Assembly: GCA_010909165.1 (NCBI GenBank)
Contig: MU008166.1
Location: forward strand, 558,001 to 622,000
Reading direction: 5' to 3'
DNA length: 64,000 nt
From: Anthoceros angustus
Taxonomy: Eukaryota; Streptophyta; Anthocerotopsida; Anthocerotales; Anthocerotaceae
This document shows positions 22,137 through 33,352 of the stretch, in pieces. Position 1 is the first letter of the stretch. Every line of letters starts with the position of its first letter. Below the pieces are notes generated by a model. That model did not search any database, had not been told where the DNA came from, and was given only the letters and a program-made list of their open reading frames with translations. Made by a program: the position numbers and the translations under genes.

Positions 22137-22580
22137 CTAAGCAAAGTGATTCTGGTTGTTTCTCGTATGCACCGTGGGTTGTTTCCCAATATTTGCACTC
22201 GTAGTAAGCATACCATCTTCTCCATTGGGCGCATCCTTGCAAATGCCCTTGTTGGTTGCTTCTCGATGGTAATTGCTTCGCGATGAACCGGTGGGTTGCT
22301 TCGCACCGGCGGATGCATTTCTACACGGTTCCACATGCACCGCCACGCCATCGATATCCCGGCGGATGCACCGGCCTTGGCCGCCACATACCGGGTGGCA
22401 CCGGAAGTCGACCGCTTTAGCTCCACTAACGGTTTGCCTCACTCCTTCTAAACAAATTTGGTGTATAACCTTGTGGAACACAATGTACCCATCATTGGCT
22501 CTCAACCCCTCGAGCAGCTCAACACCTCCTACCGGCAAGACAGTGTCAAAAGTCTTGATCGCACCGAGTAGACGCGACAT
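22137..22580 (-). CDS. Hypothetical protein fragment, family not recognised
   Basis: A 147-codon minus-strand frame begins MSRLLGAIKTFDTVLPVGG and continues with a VELLEGLRANDGYIVFHKVI stretch, a plausible mixed alpha/beta composition. A second minus frame (22426-22037) takes over partway through with similar-looking content, which suggests a frameshift in one longer gene. No domain recognised. It could be the start of the methyltransferase-like gene downstream on the same strand, or a separate relic. Confidence 0.3.
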   Translation of the reverse strand: MSRLLGAIKTFDTVLPVGGVELLEGLRANDGYIVFHKVIHQICLEGVRQTVSGAKAVDFRCHPVCGGQGRCIRRDIDGVAVHVEPCRNASAGAKQPTGSSRSNYHREATNKGICKDAPNGEDGMLTTSANIGKQPTVHTRNNQNHFA

Positions 22581-22599
22581 TGGGGCCGTGCTCGTCGTG

Positions 22600-24670
22600 G
22601 TCGCCTTCGGTGCACAGGAAAATTACGTAACTCGGTCATTCTTCTCAACGAATCACGTGAATGTAATCGCTGACATGAAGACTTTGAATCGGACCGTGGT
22701 GCACCCATAATGTACACATACACCAATTGGCCAGCAGGACGCCGCATACCCGTGTCTTGTCCGAGATGTCGAACGAGAGTGCTCCATAAACAACTTTCAA
22801 CATATCGATTTCCGCTTCCTTGTAAGGACTTTGAAACGATGCTCGGTTGGAGTTGATGTGGTGGGGCGCTCACCGCTGGTTCTCGCATGCCGGGGTCTTG
22901 GTCTGGACTCGTAGCGCCCATCCGGGTCATAATCAACGCCTTACGCCGTGCCGTTTTGTCCGCGGCACTCCTTCTCCATCGTGAGCATTGTTCCGCTTCT
23001 TCTTTAGAGGGCCATCAGACAAATTGAGCAAGCGGTCATCAAGGGTCTATGAGCACCTAATCGGAATGCAATGGTGAATCAAGAGCAAGAAACAACCTCT
23101 CCACTGTCCGATGTCGGCGTGACACCAACTTCGGGCGATGTACCACCCCGCCACACACTCCTATGGTTCGCATGCGGACAACAATACTATGAGAATGTGC
23201 CTCTATACCCGCCAGATTTAATCCATTTTGGCGCCAAATTCTCTTCCACAATAAGACGATCGCATGATGGCTCATGGCAACTAGATCGGCATGTGCAGAC
23301 TCGCATGAATCGCAGACACGGCCGAATTGCAAAGGTGGTGCGGCATTTTGCCAAGTTTAGCCGGGGTCTGGCTCAACTGTCACAACAAGGAATACAAGAT
23401 ACTTCCACGAATATTCAGGTTTTGCCAAAATCCGCATACATACATCCGACGCCTCGATCATGGCAATCATTTGTGGCATTTAACGCCTTCGCCGCCATGA
23501 TGTAGCCGCAAATCTCACATCCGTGTTTCGGCGTCGGTCATTGCGGTCCAAAGATCCGAGATATTTAGTCACATCTTAGAAACCCGACTGCGTGTCTTCG
23601 ACTCGAGCACATTGACCATCATCGCTGGCTTGTCTCGGTAGCACGCTGGCGGCTAACGACCTAAGCGCAGAGGAGGAGTTCTTTGATTTGGTAAACGACA
23701 GAATAGTTCCAGATGATGCAGATCTCGGACATGTGTCTGAGTCCGAGATAGTGGACTTGGCGGCGGTGGCCTCGGCACAGGACTTCCATGTCGCAAGCAC
23801 CGTGTATTCCATCTAGTAGACATTGCACCGCACACCGAGTTGAACCCCGTGACGTCCGGTGATGGCTTGCCCGTGTTACCGGGAACTGAAACGACATGGC
23901 CTTAGATGAAACGGACTGCAGGGTGATACATCGGACGTGGCCGTGCGATGGAGATTTGCTCTTGTTTGATCCTCGGATGGACACGAACGGGCCAAAGGGA
24001 TCAAGAAGAAATCGCGCCCATGTGGGACGGGTGGCCGCGCCGCTATCCGGAGAGGCCTCGATATCCACATCCCGACGACGCAACTGGGCCCGCCGACACC
24101 CGCCCCGCACTGTACCCGGGTTTTGTTCAAGTCACCGGAGCGAAGAAATTGGCCGATGTTCTGCTCGATCCAAGTCCGCAAGCGGATTTCTCCGGCGCCA
24201 CCGAGACAAGGTGGCGCCAACAACAAACCCATTTTGTGCGTCGCAGAGTACTATCAACCATACACACTGTGAACCACTCATGAGAATAAGACGGATTCAA
24301 TCGAGTATTCGAGTCTCCTGATTGTGGTGAGATTGTGCATGAGATCGTGGATTTGGATTGCAATATGCACCGTGGGTCTCGAAGGCACTAGTAGAGGAAG
24401 GACACGGAGATCACATCCGCAGCCGACCCAAGACCGCTCGAGATGTGAAATCACCGACCACGGGTTACATTTGCCGAAATGCTGCCTCGCTAATCCTAAG
24501 TCTAAAGGGCTGGAGTTGCATTCCGTGGCGAGGCGGTGTGTTCCACCAAGAACCGCAGCAAGAGTTAAGCGGATCACGCTCGACAAGCACCGTAATCGGA
24601 GCCATGTGCGCACTCGAAGGCAAAGGGAAAAAGTGCTTAGGCCGGGGAAGTGGCAAACTCAAGTCGATCC
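22600..24670. other. No confident gene
   Basis: Several frames of 100-150 codons lie on the plus strand (23071-23505, 23896-24321, 24324-24731), but none shows a recognisable motif. Some may be the N-terminal part of the transposase relic that becomes recognisable from about 24680. Otherwise nothing identifiable. Confidence 0.35.
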
Positions 24671-24679
24671 GTGTGTCCT

Positions 24680-26308
24680 TTTTTTCCATGACGCAAGGGG
24701 AGCAGGAACAGCATTTACAAGACCTTATTGATATGGTGGAGGACGAGGAAACGGGTGTGGTGACCGGATGGGTGAACAAGGTACCACATGGGAAGGTTCC
24801 GATATGTGTCAGGGCATTCTGCCGGGTGTTCTGCATTGGAGCACTGCGGTACCGGAATGCTCAAACCCGAGTACAAAAGGGAACCAGTTTCTCGAGGCAA
24901 GGCTTGGAAGAATCCCAACTTCATATGGTCTACAAGTCGTGATGTGGATGGATACATTTTCAAAGGAAATGTGGAGAGACTACCCAATGCAGAAGTATTC
25001 AATCACGATACATTCACAAAGGAGGAGATTTTCATAGAGTATGCCAGGCAACAGGCTAGAACAATTACCACACATGTATGTTACAGCTATTTCTGCAAGC
25101 TGTGGATACGCCACTTTCGGTCGGTGAAGATTCCACGATGCAACCGTTTTCAATATGTGTTGACTGTGAGAAACTGAAAGCGAAAATAAAAAATGCGGGG
25201 AACGATAGAGAGCAAGGTGAAGGCCGTGCATCTATCTTAGATATGTGGTTAAACAACAGGATGTCCGGTGATTGGCAGTTGTCCTTTATGGGCCCTCCCA
25301 CACCCTAAAGCCCGTTTTAGGGTTTTGTACAAATATTTGCTCTTCCCGCAGTCCCAAGGAACGCTTTTTCGACTTGGACTTGTACTCATGGTGCGCCTCG
25401 TCTTGTATGTGCGGACACCGAGAGCTCCTTAATTACCACCGCGATCAACAAAGGAGCGGGCGAAGATGCATCGCGGCAAGTGTATGGCTCAACCGACCAA
25501 GTACATTGGAATGGCGATAGATGGTATGGATCAAAAAAAGCGAGTTGCCTCATTTCCGTAGTGCCCAAGGATGTCGATAATGCCCTTGTCTCTTCATGTG
25601 CTTGGGGTTTTGGTGTTTAGCAAATACATGCGGACTTCGTGTACCTAAGCTTCCCAATATTCAATGATCCCAACGGGACAATAGCGTGGTCCAGCATGTT
25701 ATTAACAATTGGGAAGGCCACTTGCCTAAAATTCTATACCTCCGGATGGACAATACCGCGCCCGTAATAAGAATCAAGAGGTGTTGGACAGCGATGTTAG
25801 TGTCCAAGGGTATTTTCAAGAAGGTTAAAGTGGGCTTTTAATTGTTGGCCATACCCATGATCGATTGATCAAATGTTCTCCGCTCACAGTCGAATCTAAA
25901 GGAGGCCTACACCTTGCCGAGCCGATCGCTTGCCCGCAGAGAGCGAGATACTCCATCACCGAATGTCTTCTCATGAAGGAAGTGCCGACTTCAAGAAATA
26001 TCTGGCCACCGGTGGTCCTCCAACATTCTGATCGCACAATCACAAATTTTCAACATCGCTTTAAGATAACTCGAGAAGAGTTGCCTAGTCACGAGTATGT
26101 TACGGTGTTGAGGTGCAAGCAATTTTCCACACCGCACACCGGACCCCGGATGGTGGTACTGTGCGGGATGGAGTACCAGAGAGGAGATTGTGGCGTGAGC
26201 GTGCCATTGCATGTGAGGGCGAAAGGCAAAGGGCAAAAGGAACATGCGATCCGCCTGCATATCGCCGGAGTGGAGGACAATAGGCTTAAAACGCCGATGA
26301 TGTTTTAA
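24680..26308 (+). pseudogene. DUF7869-like DDE-type transposase relic
   Basis: Plus-strand frames, joined only by frameshifts, show in order: an upstream helix (EQHLQDLIDMVEDEETGVVTG, 24704-24765, in two overlapping frames); a cysteine motif CVRAFCRVFCIG (about 24806); CYSYFCKLWIRHFRSVKIP (about 25078-25135), followed by CEKLKAKIKNA; then LYLRMDNT (about 25734) and a VGHTHD-type site (about 25843). A VCYSYF..LW..F..V.IP segment, then LYL.LDNT, then VGHTHD is typical of the family labelled DUF7869, found in plant and animal genomes and thought to be transposase-like. The last 147 codons (25865-26308) continue the C-terminal part (TITNFQHRFKITREELP). Multiple frame breaks make it inactive. The family name is from memory of the motif pattern. 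Confidence 0.5.
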
Positions 26309-28800
26309 TGATCAACAACTCATGGTGGGAAGCTCGGGAGGAGCAACTAGCAATAGCGGGTGTGGTAGCCTCGTGCTCTCCTCCACCGGAAACCGCATGG
26401 ACATGGTATAATAGAGGAGAGCAGACCAGCCAACCAAGATCCAGATGAAGTGGTAGTAGATCTTGCATTAGCAAGACGATATTCGGACAAGAGCGAGAGA
26501 TTTACACAGATCATCGCTAGACGACAACGTCTGAACAACAAGACAAAGGGTCTATTGCGAGATTGAAGGCATGATGCTTGCGGTATGCAGCGGATGACCG
26601 GAGGGCCCTTTCTCCGGGTAAGGTTGTGGCATTGACCATGATGGTGTTGAACTGATAGCACAAGTGCATTGGTGGCGGATGAAAACCAAAATGCACCGGA
26701 CGGAAGGTACTGGAAGAGTGGGTGCCATGCACCCCAACAAAGAGGAAAGGGAGACGGAACCCTTTGAAGAGGCATGTGCAACCCATCAATCTAATGGAGA
26801 CAACAATTATGGGTTATGATTTTGAGCTAACGAGGAAGGACTTTGAGCAAAGACACAATGGAAATGTTGAAGAGAAAGATCTTTGAGCTCGAGCGGAGCC
26901 AAGTGAGGAACACCTTTGCTTCCTCCGCTTGATACCGCAGAAGTGGTGACGAACGGATTGATTCCGGCGATCTCGACAATGTTGAATCTTCCGATGCATC
27001 CGCTGATTATTTGGTGGACTTGCTTGAAGGTGTGGACTCGTGAGGAGCCGATCGCAACCCACCTAGGATTCTAAATTTTGAGGTTGGCCAGATAGAATCA
27101 TGAAGTCTCGCATGACTTAGCAAGGATGTAACCAAAGGTTTTTGTCCGGTTGAAGGTGCACCGGGTTTTTGTCTACGGTTGATCTTGACCGGATGTCCGG
27201 TTGTTTGTTGGTTCTCAATGTATGGAAGGCATGATTCTGCTTCACCGGTATAGCTTGTTTGGCGCTTGATGGGGAACGGGGAACCCCGATCGTGGTTCGG
27301 GAACGGGAAACCCCGATCGTGGTTCGGCTCAGCTTTGGATGCGAGGGAGCTGGTGTGAAGGGAGGTTGATTAAACCCCAAACCGCAGTTCCTCCCTTACT
27401 CTCCTACTCTCCAATTACTTCCCATGTTCCTGTCCACCTTTACGGTCGGTTTATGCTTGAGTGTGGACTGTTGTTGCCTCCGGTGTGCGTTTCTGCTGGA
27501 GGTGAGGCGGTTGCAGGGTAATAAATCCAGGAAGGGGCTTGTTCATGAGCAAGCGACGGCGTTGCGCAAGGGGCTGACAGCAAGACGACTGGTGGTGCAA
27601 GGCACGCTTTCTTTTCCTGCAATCCAGGTGAGTGCATGGGAGTTGCACACATGACATGTTGCAATTGCCTTTTCCTCCACTCGACTGCTTCTGTCTCGGC
27701 TACTCTGACCAGGTTGGCCATCCTAGTTGCTATTGGTAGCCCGGAACTGGCTGGCAGGTTATGGCGGAGGTGCTGCTGAGCCCACTATCACTGCACAGAA
27801 CTGAGGAACTGTATGCGCCATCGTGCTTTTCGTGTGTTGGGTGTTCATGCTTGCAGAGGTTGCACCGTTGAATAATGAGGACGAGGAGTGGTTCAGATAC
27901 CGCCCCCCCTGATCAAGCGGACATCCAGCAAAGAGGGCTGGAGGAGGTCCTCGACGCAGTGCGGCGGCCGGGCAAGAGGAGGAATCCTCCGTTGGAGGAA
28001 ACCTGTGTGGCACCGTTTCATCCCCGAACGCCGCTTGGTTTTCAAGGGAGGTGGGATCCGAGTTCTTGTGCGCGAGCTGAGGGGAGTGGACACCTCCTGA
28101 GAACCCGACAGATGAGGAACCGCGAGATATCTCGTGTCCCATGTGATGGGAGGAGCCGACGGCAACAAGAGGAGCCGCAGGTGCCCTACCTCGCAGTTGA
28201 AGGCTGAAAATCGGAGCTTTCCTGGGAGGAGAAGGAGGTCAAGATGCGTGGTCTCGCGAGGCGGATGAGGGGAGCTGGCCCTTGTGATGGCGGCGAATCG
28301 CCAAAGCATCGCGAGCGGAAGGAGCTTCCGTGAAGACCGAGCCAGTGATAACGTGTGCATGCCGTTTTTTTCCTCCTCTGGATGCCTTTGTATGCTTGCG
28401 CTTGGTCTTGTGCATGATGAGTGACAAGTGCATTGGTGTATGCATCGTGTTCGGACGGGAGGTGTGAGATTAGGATTTTCGGATAAGTTTTGGGTAGGCA
28501 CATGAGACATTTTAAAGCTTTCCTTTGTTCACATAGGAACTTTCTTAGTTATGTGGGACTGAGTTGAGGGTGAGCTCAAGGAGCTCCATGGACGCCATGT
28601 TCACGCCTCTCGGATTGTGTGTGAGGTTAGGCTTGGATGTTTGGATCACCATGCATTCGATACTTATCATCTTCGTCCATTAGGCGGGGTTGCTTATCGA
28701 TGATGCGAGACGGTGAACGGCCATCAAGTGGATAAGTAAGTCTTCCGAAGGCAAGAGGAGGGTCGTGGCCGGACGTCCGTGCCACGGCCACGGAAACGGA
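26309..28800. other. No gene recognised; short direct repeat at 27268-27327
   Basis: The frames in this stretch overlap on both strands and show no domain. A roughly 29 bp unit (GGGAAACCCCGATCGTGGTTC type) is repeated in tandem at about 27268-27327. A short plus-strand string at about 26440-26565 (VVVDLALARRYSDKSERFTQ) looks protein-like and may be a transposon scrap. Confidence 0.4.
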
Positions 28801-29275
28801 TATTACTTCCTTGCTCCTTGCGTTTTCTATTCCATACGATTCGAGTGTGTACAAGTGGATATGTTGGTTTGAAATTACTAGGATATTTATACTATTCGAG
28901 GTTGCCTTGGAACACGATTTTTCTAAATAGCATTGGCGCTGGTACTTTTTGCGAAACCGATGTATAAAATAGCCTTCATCATTATTGTTGGTCAAGGGCG
29001 GGGTTTGGAACGAGGCATATATTGATTACTAACGGTACAAATGTGTCGATTAAAATAAATTGCCCGATGTGGCTGGATTTCGTTAAAAACAGAAAAAGGC
29101 TTTTTTCAACTGTGTTCAATCCCAAGGAGCTTGACGGTCCATTGGCATGAGGAACCAAGAAAGGTGCTTTTCACAAAGGTGGGCCCATCAAGAGTGTGTT
29201 TGGGTCTTGTTTGGGTGCAAACCCTTAAAAGAGGGTTCCGTTTTCATTTTAGCTGGTCATGGCCCAAACGACCTC

Positions 29276-29312
29276 GGTCTCTAAAAAGTGGAGCTGTCTC
29301 TACTTAGAGACC
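29276..29312. repeat. 37 bp hairpin with 8 bp perfect ends (copy 2)
   Basis: Begins GGTCTCTA and ends TAGAGACC, with an internal GAGCTGTCTCTA. The same 37 bases recur at 30508-30544 in the tandem duplicate. See 15515 for a related, looser copy. Confidence 0.7.
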
Positions 29313-29356
29313 TTGTTCAATCCGTTCATCGGTTTGCTCAGCCTTCTCCACCGGGT

Positions 29357-29900
29357 TTATAGTAGATTGTCTCCGTCCACAAATCCACCATGACCTGTGT
29401 TTGTACAAAGCGTCCGCTCCCAAGAAGACATCAAATGTGTCTCGATCGCTGACCAAGAAAAAGGACAAAGGTGAAGTCTGTTCTTGGTTTGAATGAAACC
29501 TTCATTGTACCTTGTCACCCCAACACATGCTCCGTGGTCCCACCGTTCGATCTTCCACTTGGTTTCCTTCAACCTTTCTTGGTGGAGACCCAACGCTTCC
29601 TTCACTCTTCTTCCAACGATCACCGGCTGTGCTCCTGTCAATCAACACCTCCTTGGTGCGAATCCATTGATTTCAATGTGCCTCTCCCGATTGTTGACCA
29701 AAGCCACTCCCACTGCAGATTCCGCTTCTCCACGAGATGCTTGGCTGAGGTCAAGAATGACATCATTGCCACTGGCAAATCTTGGACACTTGCTTCGCCT
29801 CTTCAAGGGTTGTCAACATCCGCCGAGTCAAACCCCCGACTTCCTTCACGCCAACCCCATGTCTTGTAGGTGAAACATGGCATCTCCGAAGCTTTTGTGC
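29357..29900 (-). pseudogene. Retropepsin of a Gypsy-type element, copy A, active site lost
   Basis: Minus-strand frame GAQPVIVGRRVKEALGLHQE matches copy B at 30741-31247, but the catalytic Asp-Thr-Gly codons are disrupted. The DNA reads GACAGGAGCA where copy B has GACACCGGAGCA, so two bases are gone and the frame shifts. The C-terminal part is also shifted. Not functional. Confidence 0.65.
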
Positions 29901-30507
29901 CATCTCCCAAGAATCTGCATGGGTTTCTCCACATCGCCCACTGACTTTGATGTTGCTCCCAGTTGCTCCTGTTGGCAATGGCTCAAACGACTTTGGCATC
30001 TTGGCATAGGTTCTGGAAGAGGATCCCAAGCTTCCTTCCGTGTCTTCCTTGCTCCTTGCTTTCTATTCCATACGATTAGTGTGTACAAGTGGATATGTTG
30101 GTTTGAAATTACTAGGATATTTATACTCAGATTCAGGTTCCTTGGAACACGATTTTTCTAAATAGCATTGGCTGGTTGCCTTGAACCGATGTATAAAATA
30201 GCCTTCATCATTATTGTTGGTCAAGGGCGGGGTTTGGAACGAGGCATATATTGATTACTAACGGTACAAATGTGTCGATTAAAATAAATTGCCCGATGTG
30301 GCTGGATTTCGTTAAAAACAGAAAAAGGCTTTTTTCAACTGTGTTCAATCCCAAGGAGCTTGACGGTCCATTGGCATGAGGAACCAAGAAAGGTGCTTTT
30401 CACAAAGGTGGGCCCATCAAGAGTGTGTTTTGGGTCTTGTTTGGGTGCAAACCCTTAAAAGAGGGTTCGTTTTCATTTTAGAGGTCACGGTTGGCCTAAA
30501 CGACCTC

Positions 30508-30544
30508 GGTCTCTAAAAAGTGGAGCTGTCTCTACTTAGAGACC
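30508..30544. repeat. 37 bp hairpin with 8 bp perfect ends (copy 3)
   Basis: Identical in its stem to the copy at 29276-29312. It lies 3' of the retropepsin on the minus strand. It may mark an element end or an untranslated-region structure. Confidence 0.7.
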
Positions 30545-30740
30545 TTGTTCAATCCGTTCATCGGTTTGCTCGACTCCAGCCTGGTCGATAGTAGATTGTC
30601 TCCGTCCACAAATCCACCATGACTCGAGGTTTGTACAAAGCGTCCGCTCCCAAGACATCAAAGTGTGCATCGGTGACCAAGCGGTGTACCTCGACAAAGG
30701 TGAAGTCTCTGTTCTTGGTTTGAATGAAACCTTCAGCTTG

Positions 30741-31247
30741 TCACCCCAACACATGCTCCGTGGTCCCGGTGATGCGGATCTTCCACTTGGTTTCCTTCAA
30801 CCTTTCTTGGTGGAGACCCAACGCTTCCTTCACTCTTCTTCCAACGATCACCGGCTGTGCTCCGGTGTCAATCAACACCCTCCTTGGTGCGAATCCATTG
30901 ATTTCAATGTGCCTCTCCCGATTGTTGACCAAACTCCCACTCGTGCGACATTCCGCTTCTCCACGAGATGCTTGGCTCGAGGTCGACAATGACATCATTG
31001 CCCATTGTGGCACATCTTGGACACTTGCTTCGTCTTCAAGGGTTGTCAACATCCGCCGAGTCAAACCCCTGACTTCCTTCACGCTCAACCCCATGTCTTG
31101 TAGGCTGAAACATGGCATCTCCAGAAGCTTTTGTGCCATCGTCTCCGTCAGCAATCTGCGCATGGGTTTCTCCACATCGCCCACTCTGGACTTTGATGTT
31201 GCTCCCACAGTTGCTCCTGTTGGCAATGGCTCAAACGACTTTGGCAT
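30741..31247 (-). pseudogene. Retropepsin of a Gypsy-type element, copy B, DTG intact
   Basis: A 168-codon minus-strand frame. The C-terminal half carries VLIDTGAQPVIVG (30841-30878), the retroviral-type aspartic protease active site followed by the flap-region pattern. Upstream residues (PKSFEPLPTGATVGATSK and on) join to the gag region at higher coordinates. The enzyme cleaves the gag-pol polyprotein in retrotransposon particles. The frame ends soon after the active site (ITGTTEHVLG), leaving the fold incomplete, and no RT follows. Gag and the zinc knuckle lie upstream on the same strand, so this is one decayed element. The DTGAQPV pattern resembles Gypsy elements that also carry a methyltransferase; that link is inference. 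Confidence 0.7.
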
Positions 31248-31259
31248 CTTGGCATAGGT

Positions 31260-31790
31260 TCGGGAAGAGGATCCTGAAGCTTCCTTCCGTGTCTTCCGCC
31301 TTTGGTGTCAAGACATCCTCTTCTTCCTGAGCTATCTTCTCTCGTCGCGGAGGTTTCTTCCTGCCCTTGGATCCGGTCAGTCGCCATGTATCAAGCTTGT
31401 GCTCATCTTCTTCGTCCTCGATGATGAACTGCTGCTCTCCTTGATCTTCGCCTTCCGCACCAACTTCTCCAGCTTTGCAAGGCGTGCCACGTAGCATCCA
31501 TCGTCTTCTTTGATGCTTCCGTTTCTTTTGTCCACGGGACTTGGTGCCTCCTCCAGGCGCCTTTGCTCTTCTGATTTTGTGGATGAGGTTGGCCGAGATG
31601 CATTGGCGGGTTGCTGCTCGATAACCCGTGAGCGCAATTCGGATGCTTCTCCCAACATGCCGCTTCATTGTGCCGTACCTCCCACACCTAGGGCATGGCT
31701 CCTCACCCTTGACTCCTCCGAATGCATGCTCGCACTCATGAGGGAATGGTCGTCCCTCGGCACCTCACGCAGGGCTCGCCACTCATGTGG
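31260..31790 (-). pseudogene. Gag C-terminus with frameshifted CCHC zinc knuckle
   Basis: Minus-strand codons read CPRCGRYG in one frame (about 31672-31697) and HNEAACW in the next (about 31655-31675). Together they show the CX2CX4HX4C spacing of a nucleocapsid zinc knuckle, split by a one-base shift. Downstream is a charged helical region (RLAKLEKLVRKAKIKE) and an acidic/basic linker leading into the protease. Zinc knuckles bind the element RNA during packaging. The break means the domain is not made in one piece. Confidence 0.65.
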
Positions 31791-33085
31791 GCTTGTCTCG
31801 CCGAGCTCCTCCACTCGACCTCGCGTCGGTCATGTCGTCCACCACTCCTACTTGTCTTTGGAGTAATCACTTGCAACCACGAGAAATGTCGGGGCCCTAT
31901 CTTGTCGATCTATACACTTCCTTGAGGGTGTAGTGTTGCCCCCGTCTTGTGCACCGCTTGTTGCACCTTCATGCGCAGTGCATATGGCAATGCACAAGTA
32001 CTTCTCTGCCCAGTCGGTCACTCATGATCTTGGTGTCACGTACCAGCTGGTCGATTCTTGATAAGCCATCTTGCGGTCTCGCTGACTTCATCTTGAAGTG
32101 TCGGCTCGGAGATCTTCTCATCCGTGCTTGCGAAACTCCGGTAGGAAGATGTCAACATCTCTTGATGGGATCGTGCCACTCGGTGCCTCTGCCAGGTTCC
32201 TTGAGCTTGAGCGCTACTCACTGGTCCTCCGGATGTGCTCAACAACCTCGCCTTGTGCTCGCGATAACGCCAATGCTTCATCCCCAAGTACTTGCATTTG
32301 GATGAAGCCGTATCGCTTCGTGTATCCGGTCTTCAATTCCATCTCCGCACACACGCCGTACTTCGATGAAGTCCTCCGGTGGCAAGGTGCCCGCTCGTCA
32401 TGAACAACTCCATTCGATCCTTGTCTCCTCCCATCTTGGCGACTCCAAGAGACAAGTCCTCCTCGCTTCCATGAGTTGTCGGCGGCACTAACGTGTCTTG
32501 TGTGTTGCCACTCCAGATCCTTCAAAGATTGTTGATTGTGTGTTGGGTTCCTCCGTGTCCTTGTGGTACCAAAATCGAGGTGTTCGCACTTCTCTCTCTT
32601 GGTCGGGACTTGAATTCGCTCGATGGACTTCTTTGGTTGGTAGCTCCGTCCGGATCGAGTGTGTCGAGCATGCACTCCAGGCGGTTAGTGGCTAGATCAA
32701 ACCCTTAATCAAGGTTAACACACCGCACGTACTTCTCGATGAAGTCCTCCGGCAAGGTGCCCGCCGCCCTGTGAACAACTCCATTCGATCCTTGTCTCCT
32801 CCCATCTTGACGACTAAGAGACAAGTCCTCCTCAGCCGCTCCGAGAGTTGTCCCGGCAAAGACTAACGTGTCTTGTGTGTTGCCACCATGATCCTTCAAA
32901 GATTGTTGATTGTGTCGGGTTCCTCCGTCCTTCGGTGGTACCAAAATCGAGGTGTTCGCACTTCTCCTCTTGGTGGGACTTGAATTCGCTCGATGGACTT
33001 GCTTTGGTAGCTCCGTCCGGATCGAGTGTGTCCAGCATGCACTCCAGAGTGGCTAGGTCAAACCCTTAATCAAGGTTAACACACC
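31791..33085 (-). pseudogene. Gag N-terminal region of the same Gypsy-type element
   Basis: Minus-strand frames contain KTGYTKRYGFIQMQVLGDEA (about 32280-32350), DQLVRDTKIMSDRLG (about 32000-32055) and, further upstream, DGRRQGSNGVVH and CEHLDFGTT. They look like a helical gag but are repeatedly frameshifted. The upstream part is present twice (361 bp period). Assignment to gag rests on position before the zinc knuckle and protease. Confidence 0.45.
32350..33085. repeat. Two-copy 361 bp tandem duplication
   Basis: AATCAAGGTTAACACACC ends each unit at 32707 and 33068. The units also share GATTGTTGATTGTGT and GGTACCAAAATCGAGGTGTT. The copies differ almost only by short indels. Confidence 0.9.
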
Positions 33086-33199
33086 CCGCTAACTTAGATC
33101 GTGATTAGTGAAACCTCTAAGTATCTATGCATGTTTAAATTGCATACAAATACTCTGCAGGCTACACTGTCAAAACGTGAGCTGGGTGAGTTGGATAGC

Positions 33200-33270
33200 A
33201 AAGGCATAAGAACTCCAGAGTTAAGCACCCGTGGGTGGATCAGTACCTGGATGGGGTGCCGACCAATTAG
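33200..33270 (+). repeat. 5S rRNA-like sequence (candidate Cassandra-type LTR or 5S-derived SINE)
   Basis: The stretch AGAACTCCAGAGTTAAGC, then CCCGTGGGTGGATCAGTACC, then TGGATGGGGTGCCGACC follows the internal promoter of plant 5S rRNA: box A (GAGTTAAGC...TGGG, 33218-33235), the intermediate element, and box C (GGATGGG.TG.CC, 33248-33266), in order and with near-normal spacing. It is diverged from a functional 5S gene, and the 5' end of a 5S gene is not recognisable. Cassandra TRIM retrotransposons carry such a 5S promoter in their LTRs, as do SINE3 elements. A decayed 5S pseudogene is the alternative. Confidence 0.6.
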
Positions 33271-33352
33271 GAGTTTTGGACAGAAAGTGAAATCAAATGG
33301 ACTGATGACATACCCATGCCTATCCACTTCTCCCTTATCCCTTGGAATCCGG

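Larger units (their letters stand above)
28808..30040. repeat. 1.23 kb tandem duplication, copy A
   Basis: The stretch ATGTTGGTTTGAAATTACTA at 28861 recurs at 30094, a 1233 bp period. The unit spans an AT-rich, LTR-like or untranslated segment and the minus-strand retropepsin. The junction is near a CTTCCTTGCTCCTTG word. The copies differ mainly by 1-6 base indels. Confidence 0.9.
30041..31290. repeat. 1.23 kb tandem duplication, copy B
   Basis: Second copy of the unit at 28808-30040. It ends where CTTCCGTGTCTTCC passes into the unique gag sequence. It carries the version of the protease with an intact DTG. Confidence 0.9.

Noticed and set aside
33200-33270. Functional 5S rRNA gene
   Set aside because: Only the internal promoter region is similar and it is diverged; the 5' part and the T-rich terminator expected for a 5S gene are not seen.
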